Assembly (NCBI RefSeq): GCF_013318015.2
Contig: NZ_CP115842.1
Span: 62,001 to 126,000 of the forward strand
Source: Agrobacterium tumefaciens
Lineage (GTDB): Bacteria; Pseudomonadota; Alphaproteobacteria; Rhizobiales; Rhizobiaceae
Direction of reading: 5' to 3'
Length of the DNA stretch: 64,000 nt
The notes under the pieces were generated by a model. That model did no database searches. It was given only the letters and a program-made list of their open reading frames with translations, and was not told the origin of the DNA. Positions 35,695 to 45,198 of the stretch are shown one piece after another (position 1 is the stretch's first letter; every line of letters begins with the position of its first letter). The position numbers and the translations under genes were made by a program.

Positions 35695-36204
35695 AGGCGA
35701 AGCGAACGAAATTTGCTTTCGCACCCGTATTAAATATGGCTCGGGTACCGCGCGATCAAACGCCTCCAGCCACGCCGATATTCGGCCCGGGAAGCAGGAT
35801 TTCTGCCCGACCCTGGGCACAACCTGGAACCGCCATTGAGGCACCACTCTCCTGGACATCGGCGGGGAGCTCGGTCGGACTCGGTGTTAAATCCATATCT
35901 TAAGACAGGACTTCGGTTCGAGGCCACACAGCGTCGCGTGCGGTTGCGCCTCGGGACGGCGCGCAGTCAGCTCGCGATCCACATCGGCCCGTCCCTGCCA
36001 TTGATTGGCCCGGGGCATCATGGATTTCATAACCCATAAGGGCTTCATCTGCGTTTCAGCTACCAAAAGGATAGTACGGCGCCAACTTCGGAGTACCAGC
36101 CACTCCGTATCATGCGCCCACTAGTCCTTACGACCAGCTTGCCGCCTGTTTTCACGTCGCCAAGAATGCTCCTTCAGACCGGACATTTGGCGGGAGAAAA
36201 AAGC
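35695..36204. other. Intergenic stretch between hsp20 and the polysaccharide locus
   Basis: About 510 bases with no supported gene on either strand. The only structure seen is a 6-bp inverted repeat, CGGAGT-N7-ACTCCG (36089-36107), about 100 bases upstream of the first glycosyltransferase. It may be an operator or leader hairpin for that operon. Confidence 0.4.
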
Positions 36205-37464
36205 GTGAGGATGATCTTCCTGAACAGATACGGTTTCCCCGACCAGTCGGCAACAAGCCGGATGATATCATCGCTCGCCGTTTCAATGGCGCAGCGCGGA
36301 ATGAACGTGACTGTCGTTGCAAGTCGCGAAATACACAATCATCCCGGAAGCGTGTTGCCCGCAACCGAAACGGTTCGGGGTGTACAGATCCGACGGCTCG
36401 CAAGCGGCCGCTTCGGCCGCCACAGCCTCACGCGCCGGAGCATTGATTATCTTCTTTTTCAGGTGCTGGCATTCGCCTGGCTTCTGCGCAACGTTCGGGC
36501 GACGGATACGGTCGTTGTCTGCACCGATCCTCCGCTCCTCTCCGTCATGAGCAGCATCGCGATCCGCCTAAAGGGCGCACTCATGGTGAACTGGATCATG
36601 GATCTTTTTCCCGAGACCGCAATCGAGCTTGGATTTTTCAGGAAACGTGCACGGTGGCTTGCGCCATGGCTGACGCAGGCGCGCAACTGGTCTCTGCGAT
36701 CCCCCGGCATGGTTGTCTGCCCTACCGACAAGATGGCAGAATTCCTCTTCACGCAAGGGCTTGCAAAGGATCGCGTCAGCGTCCTGCATCACTGGTCGGA
36801 TGGGGAGGAAATCTATCCTGTCCTACCCCAAGATAACAGCCTGCGGAAGGCGTGGGGACTGCAGGATGTGTTTGTCGTCGGCTATTCAGGAAACTTCGGG
36901 CGGGCGCATGAGTTCGGCACTATGCTGGCAGCGGCGAAAGGTCTCGAGCACCGGCAGGATATCCGGTTCCTTCTCATTGGCGGCGGACACCAGCACGCGG
37001 CTGTGAAGACTGTCGTGCAGGATCTCGGTCTTCAAAACGTCATCTTCAAGCCGCTGCAGCCCGTTGAGAAACTTGCTGAAAGTCTGAGCGTTGCTGATGT
37101 GCATCTGGTCTCGCTGCTGCCGGAACTGGAACACTGCATCATTCCAAGCAAATTCTATGGCATCCTCGCGGCCGGGAGGCCGACGATCTTCGTTGGCGAC
37201 CCTGATGGAGAGGTGCCGCGCGTTCTCAGAGCCAAGGGATGCGGCAGCAACGTCGAAATCGGAGAGATCGATAAGCTCTCCAGCACCATCGAAAAGCTCT
37301 GCGACGACCCGGATACCACGACAGCAATGGGGGATGCGGCACGGCGGCTGCTTTGTGCCGACTATTCCCGAGAAAAGGCGGCAGATGCCTGGGCAGTGCT
37401 GATCGCCGGGCTGCAGACTGTCGAGCCTTCCAGTCCCCCTATCGCTCAAGGTATCTCGTCATGA
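36205..37464 (+). CDS. Glycosyltransferase family 4 (WcaI/WbuB-like)
   Basis: 419-residue GT-B fold glycosyltransferase. The N-terminal acceptor domain starts MIFLNRYGFPDQSATSRM. The C-terminal donor domain contains VVGYSGNFGRAHEF, FLLIGGG and the IPSKFYGILAAGRPTIFVGD segment typical of GT4 nucleotide-sugar binding. GTG at 36205 is chosen because GGGAG lies eight bases upstream and it gives the usual MR-(M/I)-IFLN start. ATG at 36211 is possible. First gene of a three-glycosyltransferase operon. Donor and linkage unknown. Confidence 0.85.
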   Translation: MRMIFLNRYGFPDQSATSRMISSLAVSMAQRGMNVTVVASREIHNHPGSVLPATETVRGVQIRRLASGRFGRHSLTRRSIDYLLFQVLAFAWLLRNVRATDTVVVCTDPPLLSVMSSIAIRLKGALMVNWIMDLFPETAIELGFFRKRARWLAPWLTQARNWSLRSPGMVVCPTDKMAEFLFTQGLAKDRVSVLHHWSDGEEIYPVLPQDNSLRKAWGLQDVFVVGYSGNFGRAHEFGTMLAAAKGLEHRQDIRFLLIGGGHQHAAVKTVVQDLGLQNVIFKPLQPVEKLAESLSVADVHLVSLLPELEHCIIPSKFYGILAAGRPTIFVGDPDGEVPRVLRAKGCGSNVEIGEIDKLSSTIEKLCDDPDTTTAMGDAARRLLCADYSREKAADAWAVLIAGLQTVEPSSPPIAQGISS

Positions 37465-38744
37465 AAGACAAAGTCGTCGTCAGCCAGCTCGGCGCCCGCA
37501 TGCATTATGCCGTACCGAGAATATTTGCATCCGCTGGCCGCCTTGCGCATTTTTACACCGATATATGCGCCACGAAAGGCTGGCCCCGGATCGTCAATTC
37601 GTTTCCGGCAACCCTTTATCCCGCACCTGTCAAACGGCTGGCCGGTCGGCTGCCAAAAGGCGTGCCGACAGCGCTAACGACGGTGTTTTCCAGCTTTGGC
37701 CTCCGTTCCGTGCTGCGCCACATGCGAACGAAAGACGTTGTGGAGGAAACCTCTCACGCGATCTGGGCCGGGTCGATTTTCTCCGAAATGGTGGCCCGGC
37801 GCGGCTTCCATGGCGCAGCTGGTCTCTACGCCTTCAGCGGCGACGCCCTCGAACAGATGCGGGCGGCAAAACAGCAGGGCCTTTGGACCGCAGTCGAGCA
37901 GATGATCGCGCCACGCGATGTCGTCGAAACGCTTCTGGACCAGGAGATGATGCGGTTTCCCGCATGGGCCGGCCCGGTGCGGGATAATCCGCATGCGCGT
38001 CTGTTTGCCGATCGGGAGAAAGCGGAGTGGCGCCTTGCAGATGTCATCGTCTGCCCGTCGGAATTTGTCCGCAAGCACGTCGTAGCATGCGGTGGCCCGG
38101 AAGACCGGTGTGTCGTCGTTCCCTATGGGGTCAATTCCACGGCTGCCATCGACAGACCGGCACGCATGCCGGGGCCAATCAGGGTCCTGACCGTGGGCGA
38201 AGTCGGGCTGCGCAAGGGATCGCCCTATGTCGTGGAAGCTGCCAGATTGATGGACGGCGCCGCCCGCTTCCGGATGGCGGGTCGCGTTCGCGTACCCGAT
38301 GATGTCAAGCAGCAGATTTCGCAATGGGTCGAGCTGAGAGGTATCGTTCCGCGCTCGCAGATCGCCGAGGAGTTTCGGTGGGCGGATGTCTTCCTGCTGC
38401 CGTCGCTCTGCGAAGGCTCCGCAACCGCCGTCTATGAAGCGCTGGCAGCGGGCCTGCCGGTTATAACGACCGAAAACACCGGCAGCGTCGTTCGCGATGG
38501 CATCGAAGGTTTCATCGTTCCCGTCTGCGATCCGGAAGCTATCGCGACCGCGGTGCGTGCGCTTGCCGACAATCCCGAGCTGAGGCGGATCATGTCTGCC
38601 AATGCACTCCTTCGCGCAGCCGAACATACCGTGGAATCCTATGGCAAGCGGCTTCTTGCGGCCCTGTCCGGCCCGCATCTGTCGCGCTCGCCAACTCTTT
38701 GCATGACGGACGATGCGCGGTACCTGGGGAACTACGAGATATGA
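37461..38744 (+). CDS. Glycosyltransferase family 4
   Basis: 427-residue GT4-type transferase. The C-terminal domain has RVLTVGEVGLRKGSPYVVEAA, ADVFLLPSLCEGSATAVYEALAAG (the E-x7-E region) and PVITTENTGS. The start ATG overlaps the previous stop (ATGA). It is coupled to the flanking glycosyltransferases, so it adds one sugar in the same repeat unit. The N-terminal half is divergent and its acceptor is unknown. Confidence 0.85.
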   Translation: MKDKVVVSQLGARMHYAVPRIFASAGRLAHFYTDICATKGWPRIVNSFPATLYPAPVKRLAGRLPKGVPTALTTVFSSFGLRSVLRHMRTKDVVEETSHAIWAGSIFSEMVARRGFHGAAGLYAFSGDALEQMRAAKQQGLWTAVEQMIAPRDVVETLLDQEMMRFPAWAGPVRDNPHARLFADREKAEWRLADVIVCPSEFVRKHVVACGGPEDRCVVVPYGVNSTAAIDRPARMPGPIRVLTVGEVGLRKGSPYVVEAARLMDGAARFRMAGRVRVPDDVKQQISQWVELRGIVPRSQIAEEFRWADVFLLPSLCEGSATAVYEALAAGLPVITTENTGSVVRDGIEGFIVPVCDPEAIATAVRALADNPELRRIMSANALLRAAEHTVESYGKRLLAALSGPHLSRSPTLCMTDDARYLGNYEI

Positions 38745-39916
38745 AGATCATCCACGTCATCGCTTCGATTGATCCCAAACATGGCGGCTTGCAGGCCGTT
38801 GCCATGCGCCTTGCCGCTGCACAGGCCGGCCTCGGCCTCGATGTGAATATCGTCAGCTATGGCGACGCCGCAATCGAGGCACAGGTCACGGAAATCGGTC
38901 GCAGCATACCGCATTTCGAGAGTATCCACTGGCATCTCCTGCAGCCGTCCGGCAGGCTGGAGACGCTGTTCTGCTTTAAAGGCCGGCGAGTGCTGAAAGA
39001 CGTGCTGAAAGATGCATCCTTCATGCATATTCACGGGGTATGGGAGCCTTTTCTGCTCTATGCTTCCAAGCTCGCCCGCGCCGCTGGCGTACCCTACTGC
39101 ATCTGCCCGGCCGGCATGCTGGACCATTGGAGCCTTGGCCAGCGATCGTGGAAAAAGAAGATCGCCCTGATGCTGTGCTACCGCAAGATGCTGAACGAGG
39201 CTGCGTTCCTGCACCTGTTGAACGTCGATGAAATGGCAGCTGTCGAGCCGCTGAATTTCCAGGCACGAAATCTGATCATACCGAACGGTGTTTTTGCCGA
39301 GGAATTCGATCCCCTGCCGGCCCGGGGACATTTCAAGCAGAAAATCGCCCTGGCGCACGGCAGGCGTTACATTCTGTTCCTGTCACGCCTGCACATCAAA
39401 AAAGGTGTCGACATTCTCGCCTCGGCCTTTGCGGCTATCTCTGACACCTATGTCGACGTTGATCTCGTCGTCGCAGGTCCACCCGGTGGAGCAGAGGGCC
39501 ATTTTATGCACCTGGTCAAAAAACTGAACATCCGGAACCGGGTCTTTATGGTCGGGGCCATTTACGGCGAAGCAAAGCTCGAAGCCATGGTCGATGCCGA
39601 CTGCTTCTGCCTGCCAAGCCGACAGGAGGGTTTCAGCATGGCGATCACCGAAGCGCTCGCCTGCGGCACGCCTGTGGTGATCACCGACCAGTGTCACTTT
39701 CCCGAAGTCGGATCTGCCGATGCCGGGGTTATCGTCGCGGTTGACGCGGCCGAGGTTGCCAAGGGCCTGGCAAGCGTGCTCAGCAACCCCGCCAAAGCGA
39801 GAACGATGGGTGAAAACGGTCGTCGACTTGTGCTGGAGAAATTCACCTGGCCGGCCATCGCCCATGCCACCCTGGAGGGTTATCGGCTGAGCGCGTTGGA
39901 GGCCGCCGCTTCCTGA
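38741..39916 (+). CDS. Glycosyltransferase family 4
   Basis: 391-residue GT4 transferase. N-terminal glycine-rich loop IDPKHGGLQAVAMRLA, HIHGVWEP, donor-site YILFLSRLHIKKGVDIL and DCFCLPSRQEGFSMAITEALACGTPVV. ATGA overlap with the preceding gene. The 3' end overlaps the convergent acetyltransferase gene by 37 bases, so the two operons run into each other without a spacer. Confidence 0.87.
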   Translation: MKIIHVIASIDPKHGGLQAVAMRLAAAQAGLGLDVNIVSYGDAAIEAQVTEIGRSIPHFESIHWHLLQPSGRLETLFCFKGRRVLKDVLKDASFMHIHGVWEPFLLYASKLARAAGVPYCICPAGMLDHWSLGQRSWKKKIALMLCYRKMLNEAAFLHLLNVDEMAAVEPLNFQARNLIIPNGVFAEEFDPLPARGHFKQKIALAHGRRYILFLSRLHIKKGVDILASAFAAISDTYVDVDLVVAGPPGGAEGHFMHLVKKLNIRNRVFMVGAIYGEAKLEAMVDADCFCLPSRQEGFSMAITEALACGTPVVITDQCHFPEVGSADAGVIVAVDAAEVAKGLASVLSNPAKARTMGENGRRLVLEKFTWPAIAHATLEGYRLSALEAAAS

Positions 39917-40488
39917 CGACGCGAGCCGACTGGCCTTGCCGGATTGCCGACATAGATCGTCCAGGGCTCCAATGACTTCGCGGTGACGGCTCGCGCACCG
40001 AGCACGGCCCCCTTGCCGACGACGACACCGGGACCGACGAAGGCTTCCGCCGCAACCCAGGCGTCCTCCTCGATCAACACCGGCCGCGTCACGAGGGGAA
40101 ACGCGCTATCCTGAACATCATGCGACCCGGTGCACAGATGGGCACGTTGCGAGACAGAGGCATATTGGCCGATGGTGATCATGTCGACGTTGTAGCAGAT
40201 CACCCCAGGTCCAAGAGATGAATGACGCTCCATGACGAGGTGCCCCGGCCACCACACGATCGCCTTGGAATGCACCATTGCGGTGTCATGCAGGCGCGCG
40301 CCGAAACTGCGCAGGAGAAAATTGCGCCAGCGGCGCATCGGCGGTGGCGTCCAGCCGGCAAGAAGCCGCCAGACGATCATCCAGACCAGTCGTTTCAGCC
40401 GCAAATGCAGTGCAAAGGTCGGACCTCCGAAACGCGGCAGGGTCGTCGTTGCATGCTGGAAGGCAGGATCGTCGTATCGTGAGCGCAT
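39880..40488 (-). CDS. Hexapeptide-repeat O-acetyltransferase (WcaF-like)
   Basis: 202-residue left-handed beta-helix acetyltransferase resembling colanic acid WcaF. It has an N-terminal ATTTLPRFGGPTFALHLRLKR helix region, then hexapeptide turns (IGQYASVSQRAHLCTGSHD; VLIEEDAWVAAEAFVGPGVVVGKGAVLGARAVT) with the likely catalytic His in TGSHD. It probably acetylates a sugar of the repeat unit. A strong AGGAGG site precedes ATG. It lies three bases downstream of the Wzy-like gene in the same operon. Confidence 0.87.
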   Translation of the reverse strand: MRSRYDDPAFQHATTTLPRFGGPTFALHLRLKRLVWMIVWRLLAGWTPPPMRRWRNFLLRSFGARLHDTAMVHSKAIVWWPGHLVMERHSSLGPGVICYNVDMITIGQYASVSQRAHLCTGSHDVQDSAFPLVTRPVLIEEDAWVAAEAFVGPGVVVGKGAVLGARAVTAKSLEPWTIYVGNPARPVGSRRQEAAASNALSR

Positions 40489-40491
40489 CGC

Positions 40492-41769
40492 CTATCCTCC
40501 TGCTTGAGACGTCAAATATGGTATCGCGTACCGACTCTGCTGCACGCGCGCGGGTATGACGGCAAATGCCAGCGCCGGCGCTGCAAACATCAGCATATGC
40601 ACCCAGACCATGAGAACCCAGTCGGTCTGATGCGATATGGCGTGCATGGACGGTATGATCGACAAAAGATAGGTGAATTGCGCAGCGAACTCGCCCGTGT
40701 TTGCGGTCACCCAGATCCGGCGCACCAGATAGGCGAGCAGGAAAAATTTGAACGCCCCCAGATACCAGAAGGATCCGAACGCATCCGCCATTCCGGTCTC
40801 GGTCGTGCCGAGGACAGGATTGTAGTCGCGCGATTGAACCGGCACCGGCAACATGAAGGATTGCTTGACCTCCACGCCCACGAGTTGCGCGGGCACGAAG
40901 TTGAACACCAGCCTGTTCCAGTGGAACTTGCCGTAGTCGAATTGCAAGGTGTTTGCGGTGTTGTCGATCCGCATGATCGCGTTGCGCATCTCGTCGCCGC
41001 CGTCCCGGAACACTTTCTCAAGATTGCCGATGACATCTATCCTCTTGATGTCATCCCACACGGGAGCGTCGTTGGCCTTGGTGATGGCGCGGTAGTCGCC
41101 CATGCTGTTCATCGACAGTGTGCCGAGGAAAAGCGCAATGATCACGAAGATGCGCGGGATCGCCCATCCCTTGTAAAACCACCATGCCAGCGCGAACATC
41201 ATGATGAGTTCCACCGCTTCGGCGCGCTTTCCGGTTATCACGATGCGATCCAGGTAAAAGACGAGATCGAACGCAAGGACGGCCAGCGCCAGCCAGGAGA
41301 ATCGCCGTGCAAGGCAAAGCACCGCAATGGCCAGACCATAACTCAACAACCGCGAAAAGAAGATGTACATGACCGGAACTCCGGTCATCTGCACCGCAAT
41401 GGTCAACTCTCCCGGCAAACGGCTAAGCTTGAAATAGAAGTAGGCGCCGGCGACCGAGAGAACGGCTGCGACGATCAGCAGACGTGTTTCGTCGAAATCG
41501 ATACGGAAGAATGCAAAGGGTTTTGCCGTTCTTTTCCATCCCCACCAGCACATGAAAAGGCACAGCATCATGAACACTGCGGCTCGGGTGAACGCGCCTT
41601 CCGGCAGGAAGTTTTCAGACGAGAGGCCAGGAACCTGCGGCAAGATGAAACTGAACGTGATGACGCCCGTCAGAAACGGGAATTCGTAAATTCGCTCCCG
41701 ACGCATCATTCCCCAGAAGAGGAGCAGGACGACACCAGCGAAGAGGCAAAAGACCAGAAGCGTGTTCAT
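40492..41769 (-). CDS. Polysaccharide polymerase, Wzy/O-antigen polymerase-like membrane protein
   Basis: 425-residue integral membrane protein with about ten hydrophobic segments. A large hydrophilic loop at about 260-350 contains DYNPVLGTTETGMAD. This layout is that of Wzy-type polymerases, whose sequences diverge too far to name from motifs. Its start ATG overlaps the ydcF-like stop (ATGA). The open frame extends upstream to 42456, but that part has no membrane character and is the out-of-frame shadow of the neighbour. Confidence 0.72.
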   Translation of the reverse strand: MNTLLVFCLFAGVVLLLFWGMMRRERIYEFPFLTGVITFSFILPQVPGLSSENFLPEGAFTRAAVFMMLCLFMCWWGWKRTAKPFAFFRIDFDETRLLIVAAVLSVAGAYFYFKLSRLPGELTIAVQMTGVPVMYIFFSRLLSYGLAIAVLCLARRFSWLALAVLAFDLVFYLDRIVITGKRAEAVELIMMFALAWWFYKGWAIPRIFVIIALFLGTLSMNSMGDYRAITKANDAPVWDDIKRIDVIGNLEKVFRDGGDEMRNAIMRIDNTANTLQFDYGKFHWNRLVFNFVPAQLVGVEVKQSFMLPVPVQSRDYNPVLGTTETGMADAFGSFWYLGAFKFFLLAYLVRRIWVTANTGEFAAQFTYLLSIIPSMHAISHQTDWVLMVWVHMLMFAAPALAFAVIPARVQQSRYAIPYLTSQAGG

Positions 41770-42467
41770 GATGAAGCAAGCCCCGCCTGAACCGGCGGCA
41801 TATCCCGCACGAAACTGCTTCTGAGGTCGTAGAGGAGCGCTTTGGCGTACTCCTTGAACACCTGCACCCCGTCGCCGTTGATGGCAAGCCGCCACAGTGG
41901 CACGGTTCGTTGCGCAGGAAGGGAAATCCACTCGATTTGAGGCATCACAAACCGGAAGCGCTTTACTGCGCGTCGTGAATGAAACCAGCTCGTGACCAGA
42001 ATGGCACTTTTTGCCCCCATTCCAGTCAGTATAGGCTGTGCGAATGTCGCGTTTTCCCAGGTGCTGAGCGAAAGACATTCCGTTGAGACGACTGCGGAAT
42101 CCACCCCCAGCCGCACCAGCATGTCGCGGATGAAGTCGCAATCCCCATAGCCAGTCACCAGAACGAGCGGCGCCCTTCCCTCGTGCCATAGTTTTGCGGC
42201 CTGGGCAGCTCGAGGAGGACCGTCCCCGCCCAGAACTACGATGACGTCGGCTTGCGCAGGCGGGTCCTCCACTACAAGGAGCGACCCCGCTGAGACGAGG
42301 GCAAGTCCGTAGAGCCCGATTGCAGTCAGCATCATCAAGCCCAGTAAAATTGCGTTCCGTTTCAATGGCGGAGCGTTTCGGATGTTCTGGGAAATGCGCG
42401 AACGCGAAAGCCGTCCTTTTGAAACCGGTGTCGAGGGAATTCGCGGTCCGGGCCACGGCGCTTTCAT
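41766..42467 (-). CDS. YdcF/ElyC (DUF218) family membrane-anchored protein
   Basis: 233-residue protein. One transmembrane segment lies at about residues 35-57, then a DUF218 domain with ADVIVVLGGDGPPRAAQAAKLW, LVTGYGD and VTSWFHSRRAVKRF. The family is linked to envelope and lipid-carrier (undecaprenyl-phosphate) metabolism. ATG at 42467 follows the WecA-type stop by seven bases. ATG at 42485 is an alternative that overlaps it. Its position between the initiating transferase and polymerase genes supports a role in lipid-linked glycan assembly. Confidence 0.75.
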   Translation of the reverse strand: MKAPWPGPRIPSTPVSKGRLSRSRISQNIRNAPPLKRNAILLGLMMLTAIGLYGLALVSAGSLLVVEDPPAQADVIVVLGGDGPPRAAQAAKLWHEGRAPLVLVTGYGDCDFIRDMLVRLGVDSAVVSTECLSLSTWENATFAQPILTGMGAKSAILVTSWFHSRRAVKRFRFVMPQIEWISLPAQRTVPLWRLAINGDGVQVFKEYAKALLYDLRSSFVRDMPPVQAGLASS

Positions 42468-42474
42468 GAGGCGA

Positions 42475-43620
42475 TTACTCTTCATTCGCCGATTGAATGG
42501 CTCTTGGCTCCGGCGCGGCGCTTGCGGCGACCGGTAGACGCGCCACCTCGCGGTAGAGATCGAAATTACCCCTGTGAAGCCAGGTTTTCGAGAGGTAGCC
42601 CGTCGCGGTAAGGACGAACGCGGTGTGAAGGGCAATCGGCACGAGAAGGCCGGCGGCCATCATCTCCGCCGGAACACCGGCTTTTATTCCGGCAAAACCG
42701 ATGCCGCCGCAAATGAAGGAAATGACGACCAGCGTGTTCGTTGCCGCCGCCGGCGCGAAACCATAGTCCAGCAGCAGATGATGAAAGTGCCAGCGATCGG
42801 CCGACATTGGACTGCGACCGTGCATGATACGACGGACGATCAGGCTGAGCGTATCGGTGATCGGCAGGATCACGATCCAGAGCAATGCCGGAAAGGATAC
42901 CGCAGCGCTTGTGGTCGCCAGCAGGACGATTACATAGGCAATCGTCGCACCCAGTGCGGTACTGCCCGCATCGCCGAGGAATATGCTCGCCCGTGCGCGC
43001 CATGGACCGCGCATGTTGAAGACCAGAAAAGCGCAGAGGCATACGCAGAGTGCCTGAAGCGGCGCGATAATGTCGCCGACACCTGCGAAGATCGCCACGA
43101 TCATCAGCCAGATCAACGCGACACCCGCAGTGCCACCTGCAAGCCCGTCGACGCCATCAAGCATGTTCCACGAATTCACCAGCCCGGTCACGAAGAGAAC
43201 TCCGATGACGAAAAATAGCGGCAGGAACAGCTCGGAATGCTGCGTGAACAGCACGCCGATGGAGAGAGAGCCGATATCGGCGCCGCCTACGAGAGCGATC
43301 GCCATTGCTAGTTGCATGAGAAGGCGTCCTGCTGCGGGTAGCGGCCGGCGATCATCGACAACGCCCATTAGTAGAATGACCGCCAGCCCGAGCCAGAAGT
43401 TCATGCCGAGAGCCTCGCTCCACCCACCGACGAATGCGGAAACAGCGAAAGCGGCAAAGATCGCGATGCCACCGCAAAGAGGAACGGCTCCCGTGTGGCG
43501 TTTGCGGATTGAATCGGGGCGATCCACAAGCTGAAACACAATGGTCAGGCGCCTGAGAACGACGATGAGGGATACGCACAGAACGAAAGTGGCAATGGTG
43601 TTGAAGAGTATCCCCGACAT
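42475..43620 (-). CDS. wecA-like: Undecaprenyl-phosphate GlcNAc-1-phosphate transferase (WecA/MraY family)
   Basis: 381-residue polytopic membrane enzyme with about 11 hydrophobic segments. The family motifs are present: DDRRPL after the first conserved loop, NMLDGVDGLAGG (N-x2-DGxDGLA), FLGDAGST and the cytosolic HFHHLL histidine motif. It transfers a sugar-1-phosphate to undecaprenyl phosphate to start repeat-unit assembly. ATG at 43620 is chosen because GGGGA precedes it and it starts the first membrane helix. First gene of the operon running to 39880. Confidence 0.88.
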   Translation of the reverse strand: MSGILFNTIATFVLCVSLIVVLRRLTIVFQLVDRPDSIRKRHTGAVPLCGGIAIFAAFAVSAFVGGWSEALGMNFWLGLAVILLMGVVDDRRPLPAAGRLLMQLAMAIALVGGADIGSLSIGVLFTQHSELFLPLFFVIGVLFVTGLVNSWNMLDGVDGLAGGTAGVALIWLMIVAIFAGVGDIIAPLQALCVCLCAFLVFNMRGPWRARASIFLGDAGSTALGATIAYVIVLLATTSAAVSFPALLWIVILPITDTLSLIVRRIMHGRSPMSADRWHFHHLLLDYGFAPAAATNTLVVISFICGGIGFAGIKAGVPAEMMAAGLLVPIALHTAFVLTATGYLSKTWLHRGNFDLYREVARLPVAASAAPEPRAIQSANEE

Positions 43621-43874
43621 GTCTGATCCCCACACTGAAGCTTGGCGGCGCATTTGCAACGATACTCGCCTCCAGACGATCCTAAAAAACACCGGCCCTG
43701 AGGGGTATGCGGGCAAAAGGCGTGTGAAATCCACCAAAGGGAGAGGGTGTCGAAATTAACGGCTACCCTACCCACCCCCGAACCGGATCGACTATCGAAA
43801 GAGCTAGGTTTGAGACCTTGACGGCGAGCGACCACAAATGAACGACTCGGCAGCGTGCGGCATCTTGCAAGTGA

Positions 43875-45194
43875 TCATTCCTGTGTGGAGAGAACGGCGA
43901 TCCAGTCCTGAAAGCCGAAAGCATTCGCCGATGCCGGCACCGTCACGTTACGAAGGCCGCTGCGGCCAAGACGCTCGATCGGTTCGATGTAAATTCCATT
44001 CGAGGGATCATACCAGCGAAGGGTTTTCTCGCCTGCCGCCAAACTGTCGAGATCGATCGCAACGGAAGGAGTGTCGAGATAGATCACGGCGAAAAACCCT
44101 TCCCTGTCGCGCGCCGCGAATGCGCCCGCATCGCTTTTCAGCAAGCTTCCCTGATCGGGTACGAGCTTCCACCATGCCAGTTGTCTGAAAAGCGAGGCCA
44201 GATGGGTGATGCTTTGAGCACCACGGCTGTTCAGCGAACCTTGCCAGCTGTCCTTCGCTTCATAAAGCCCGGCGGCGGAAAAATGCCAGACCGGATTGTT
44301 GCCGAAGAGCTGACCGCTCGCGCCTGAAAGCAGCGCACCATAGGCGATAAGACGAACCTGACGCTCCTTCACATCGTTCTCGCCTTCATATGCGCCTTCG
44401 ATGAGGAAAAAAGGGCGTCTTGGTCCAGATCGGTAACGATCCAGCACCTCCGCCGCGACATTGCTGTAAGTATAAACTGAATCGATATCGAGCCAGGAAG
44501 CGCCCCGCCAAAAATCGCTCGTCACGGTATCGGGATTGCCATGCACGGTCTGTAATGCCGAAAGATCAGTTTCAGCGATCCCCATTGCAACAGCCATGAC
44601 CAGATTGCGATCGGGCGGATCGTAATCCCCGCCCTGCACCCAGATGATGTTGGGGTACTTCGCAAAACGCTGCCCGACATAGCGTCCATAAGCCCGAAGC
44701 TTTTCTGGCCCGGCCGCGACCATTTCCTGATACCATCCCTCGGGGCCACCGCGTGCGCCGCTATAGGCCGGACAGAGAAGCACCAGCAGGTTGTGGCTGG
44801 CGGCTGCCTTTATGACGGCTTCTGCCCTGTCGAAATAGGCCTCGTTTGGTTGCTCGAATGCATCGCCTGCGAAAGGTTTCTCGTTGTAGAAGTTCGCCGG
44901 CGCCTTGCGGGAGAACTGATGCTCGATCAACGATACAAGCACGGTGTTGAAGCCCTGCCGCTTTCGGGTTTCCAGATAAAATTCCGCATCGGGAATAGAG
45001 GTATCACCAATGAGCGACCACGCACTGTCGCCGACAATCAGGAACGGCAGACCCTTGCTGTCTTCAAGATAACGCCCGTCCTTCGACGTCTGCAGCGGAA
45101 AAACGGTATCCTGGGCGTTGCAGGTCGAAAACATGCATAGCCAAAAAAAGAAGACGCCACACAGATGTCCAAGTCGCCGCTGATCGCCGATCAT
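43875..45194 (-). CDS. Secreted DUF4038 glycoside-hydrolase-like protein (GH140/apiosidase-type fold)
   Basis: 439-residue protein with a signal sequence (LGHLCGVFFFWLCMFSTCNA) and a TIM-barrel DUF4038 domain that starts YLEDSKGLPFLIVGDSAWSLI. Likely catalytic acids are Asp in WVQGGDYDP and Glu in FLIEGAYEGE, by analogy with GH140. A C-terminal beta domain (about 350-439) resembles the putative collagen-binding domain that accompanies this family. It begins four bases after the upstream glycosyltransferase stop; a GTG at 45212 is a possible longer start. It may trim or release the polysaccharide outside the cytoplasm. Confidence 0.75.
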   Translation of the reverse strand: MIGDQRRLGHLCGVFFFWLCMFSTCNAQDTVFPLQTSKDGRYLEDSKGLPFLIVGDSAWSLIGDTSIPDAEFYLETRKRQGFNTVLVSLIEHQFSRKAPANFYNEKPFAGDAFEQPNEAYFDRAEAVIKAAASHNLLVLLCPAYSGARGGPEGWYQEMVAAGPEKLRAYGRYVGQRFAKYPNIIWVQGGDYDPPDRNLVMAVAMGIAETDLSALQTVHGNPDTVTSDFWRGASWLDIDSVYTYSNVAAEVLDRYRSGPRRPFFLIEGAYEGENDVKERQVRLIAYGALLSGASGQLFGNNPVWHFSAAGLYEAKDSWQGSLNSRGAQSITHLASLFRQLAWWKLVPDQGSLLKSDAGAFAARDREGFFAVIYLDTPSVAIDLDSLAAGEKTLRWYDPSNGIYIEPIERLGRSGLRNVTVPASANAFGFQDWIAVLSTQE

Positions 45195-45198
45195 CGCT

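Noticed and set aside
35695..36204. Short reading frames between hsp20 and the first glycosyltransferase
   Set aside because: All are short, overlap each other on both strands, lack ribosome sites and show no recognisable domain.
40504..41790. 428-codon open frame on the plus strand
   Set aside because: Antisense shadow of the Wzy-like membrane protein. Its product is rich in His, Glu and Arg with no fold, as expected from the complement of a hydrophobic protein gene.
41770..42456. Upstream part of the Wzy open frame as a 229-residue N-terminal domain
   Set aside because: The region is the ydcF-like gene in another frame. The Wzy ATG at 41769 overlaps the ydcF stop and starts the first membrane helix.
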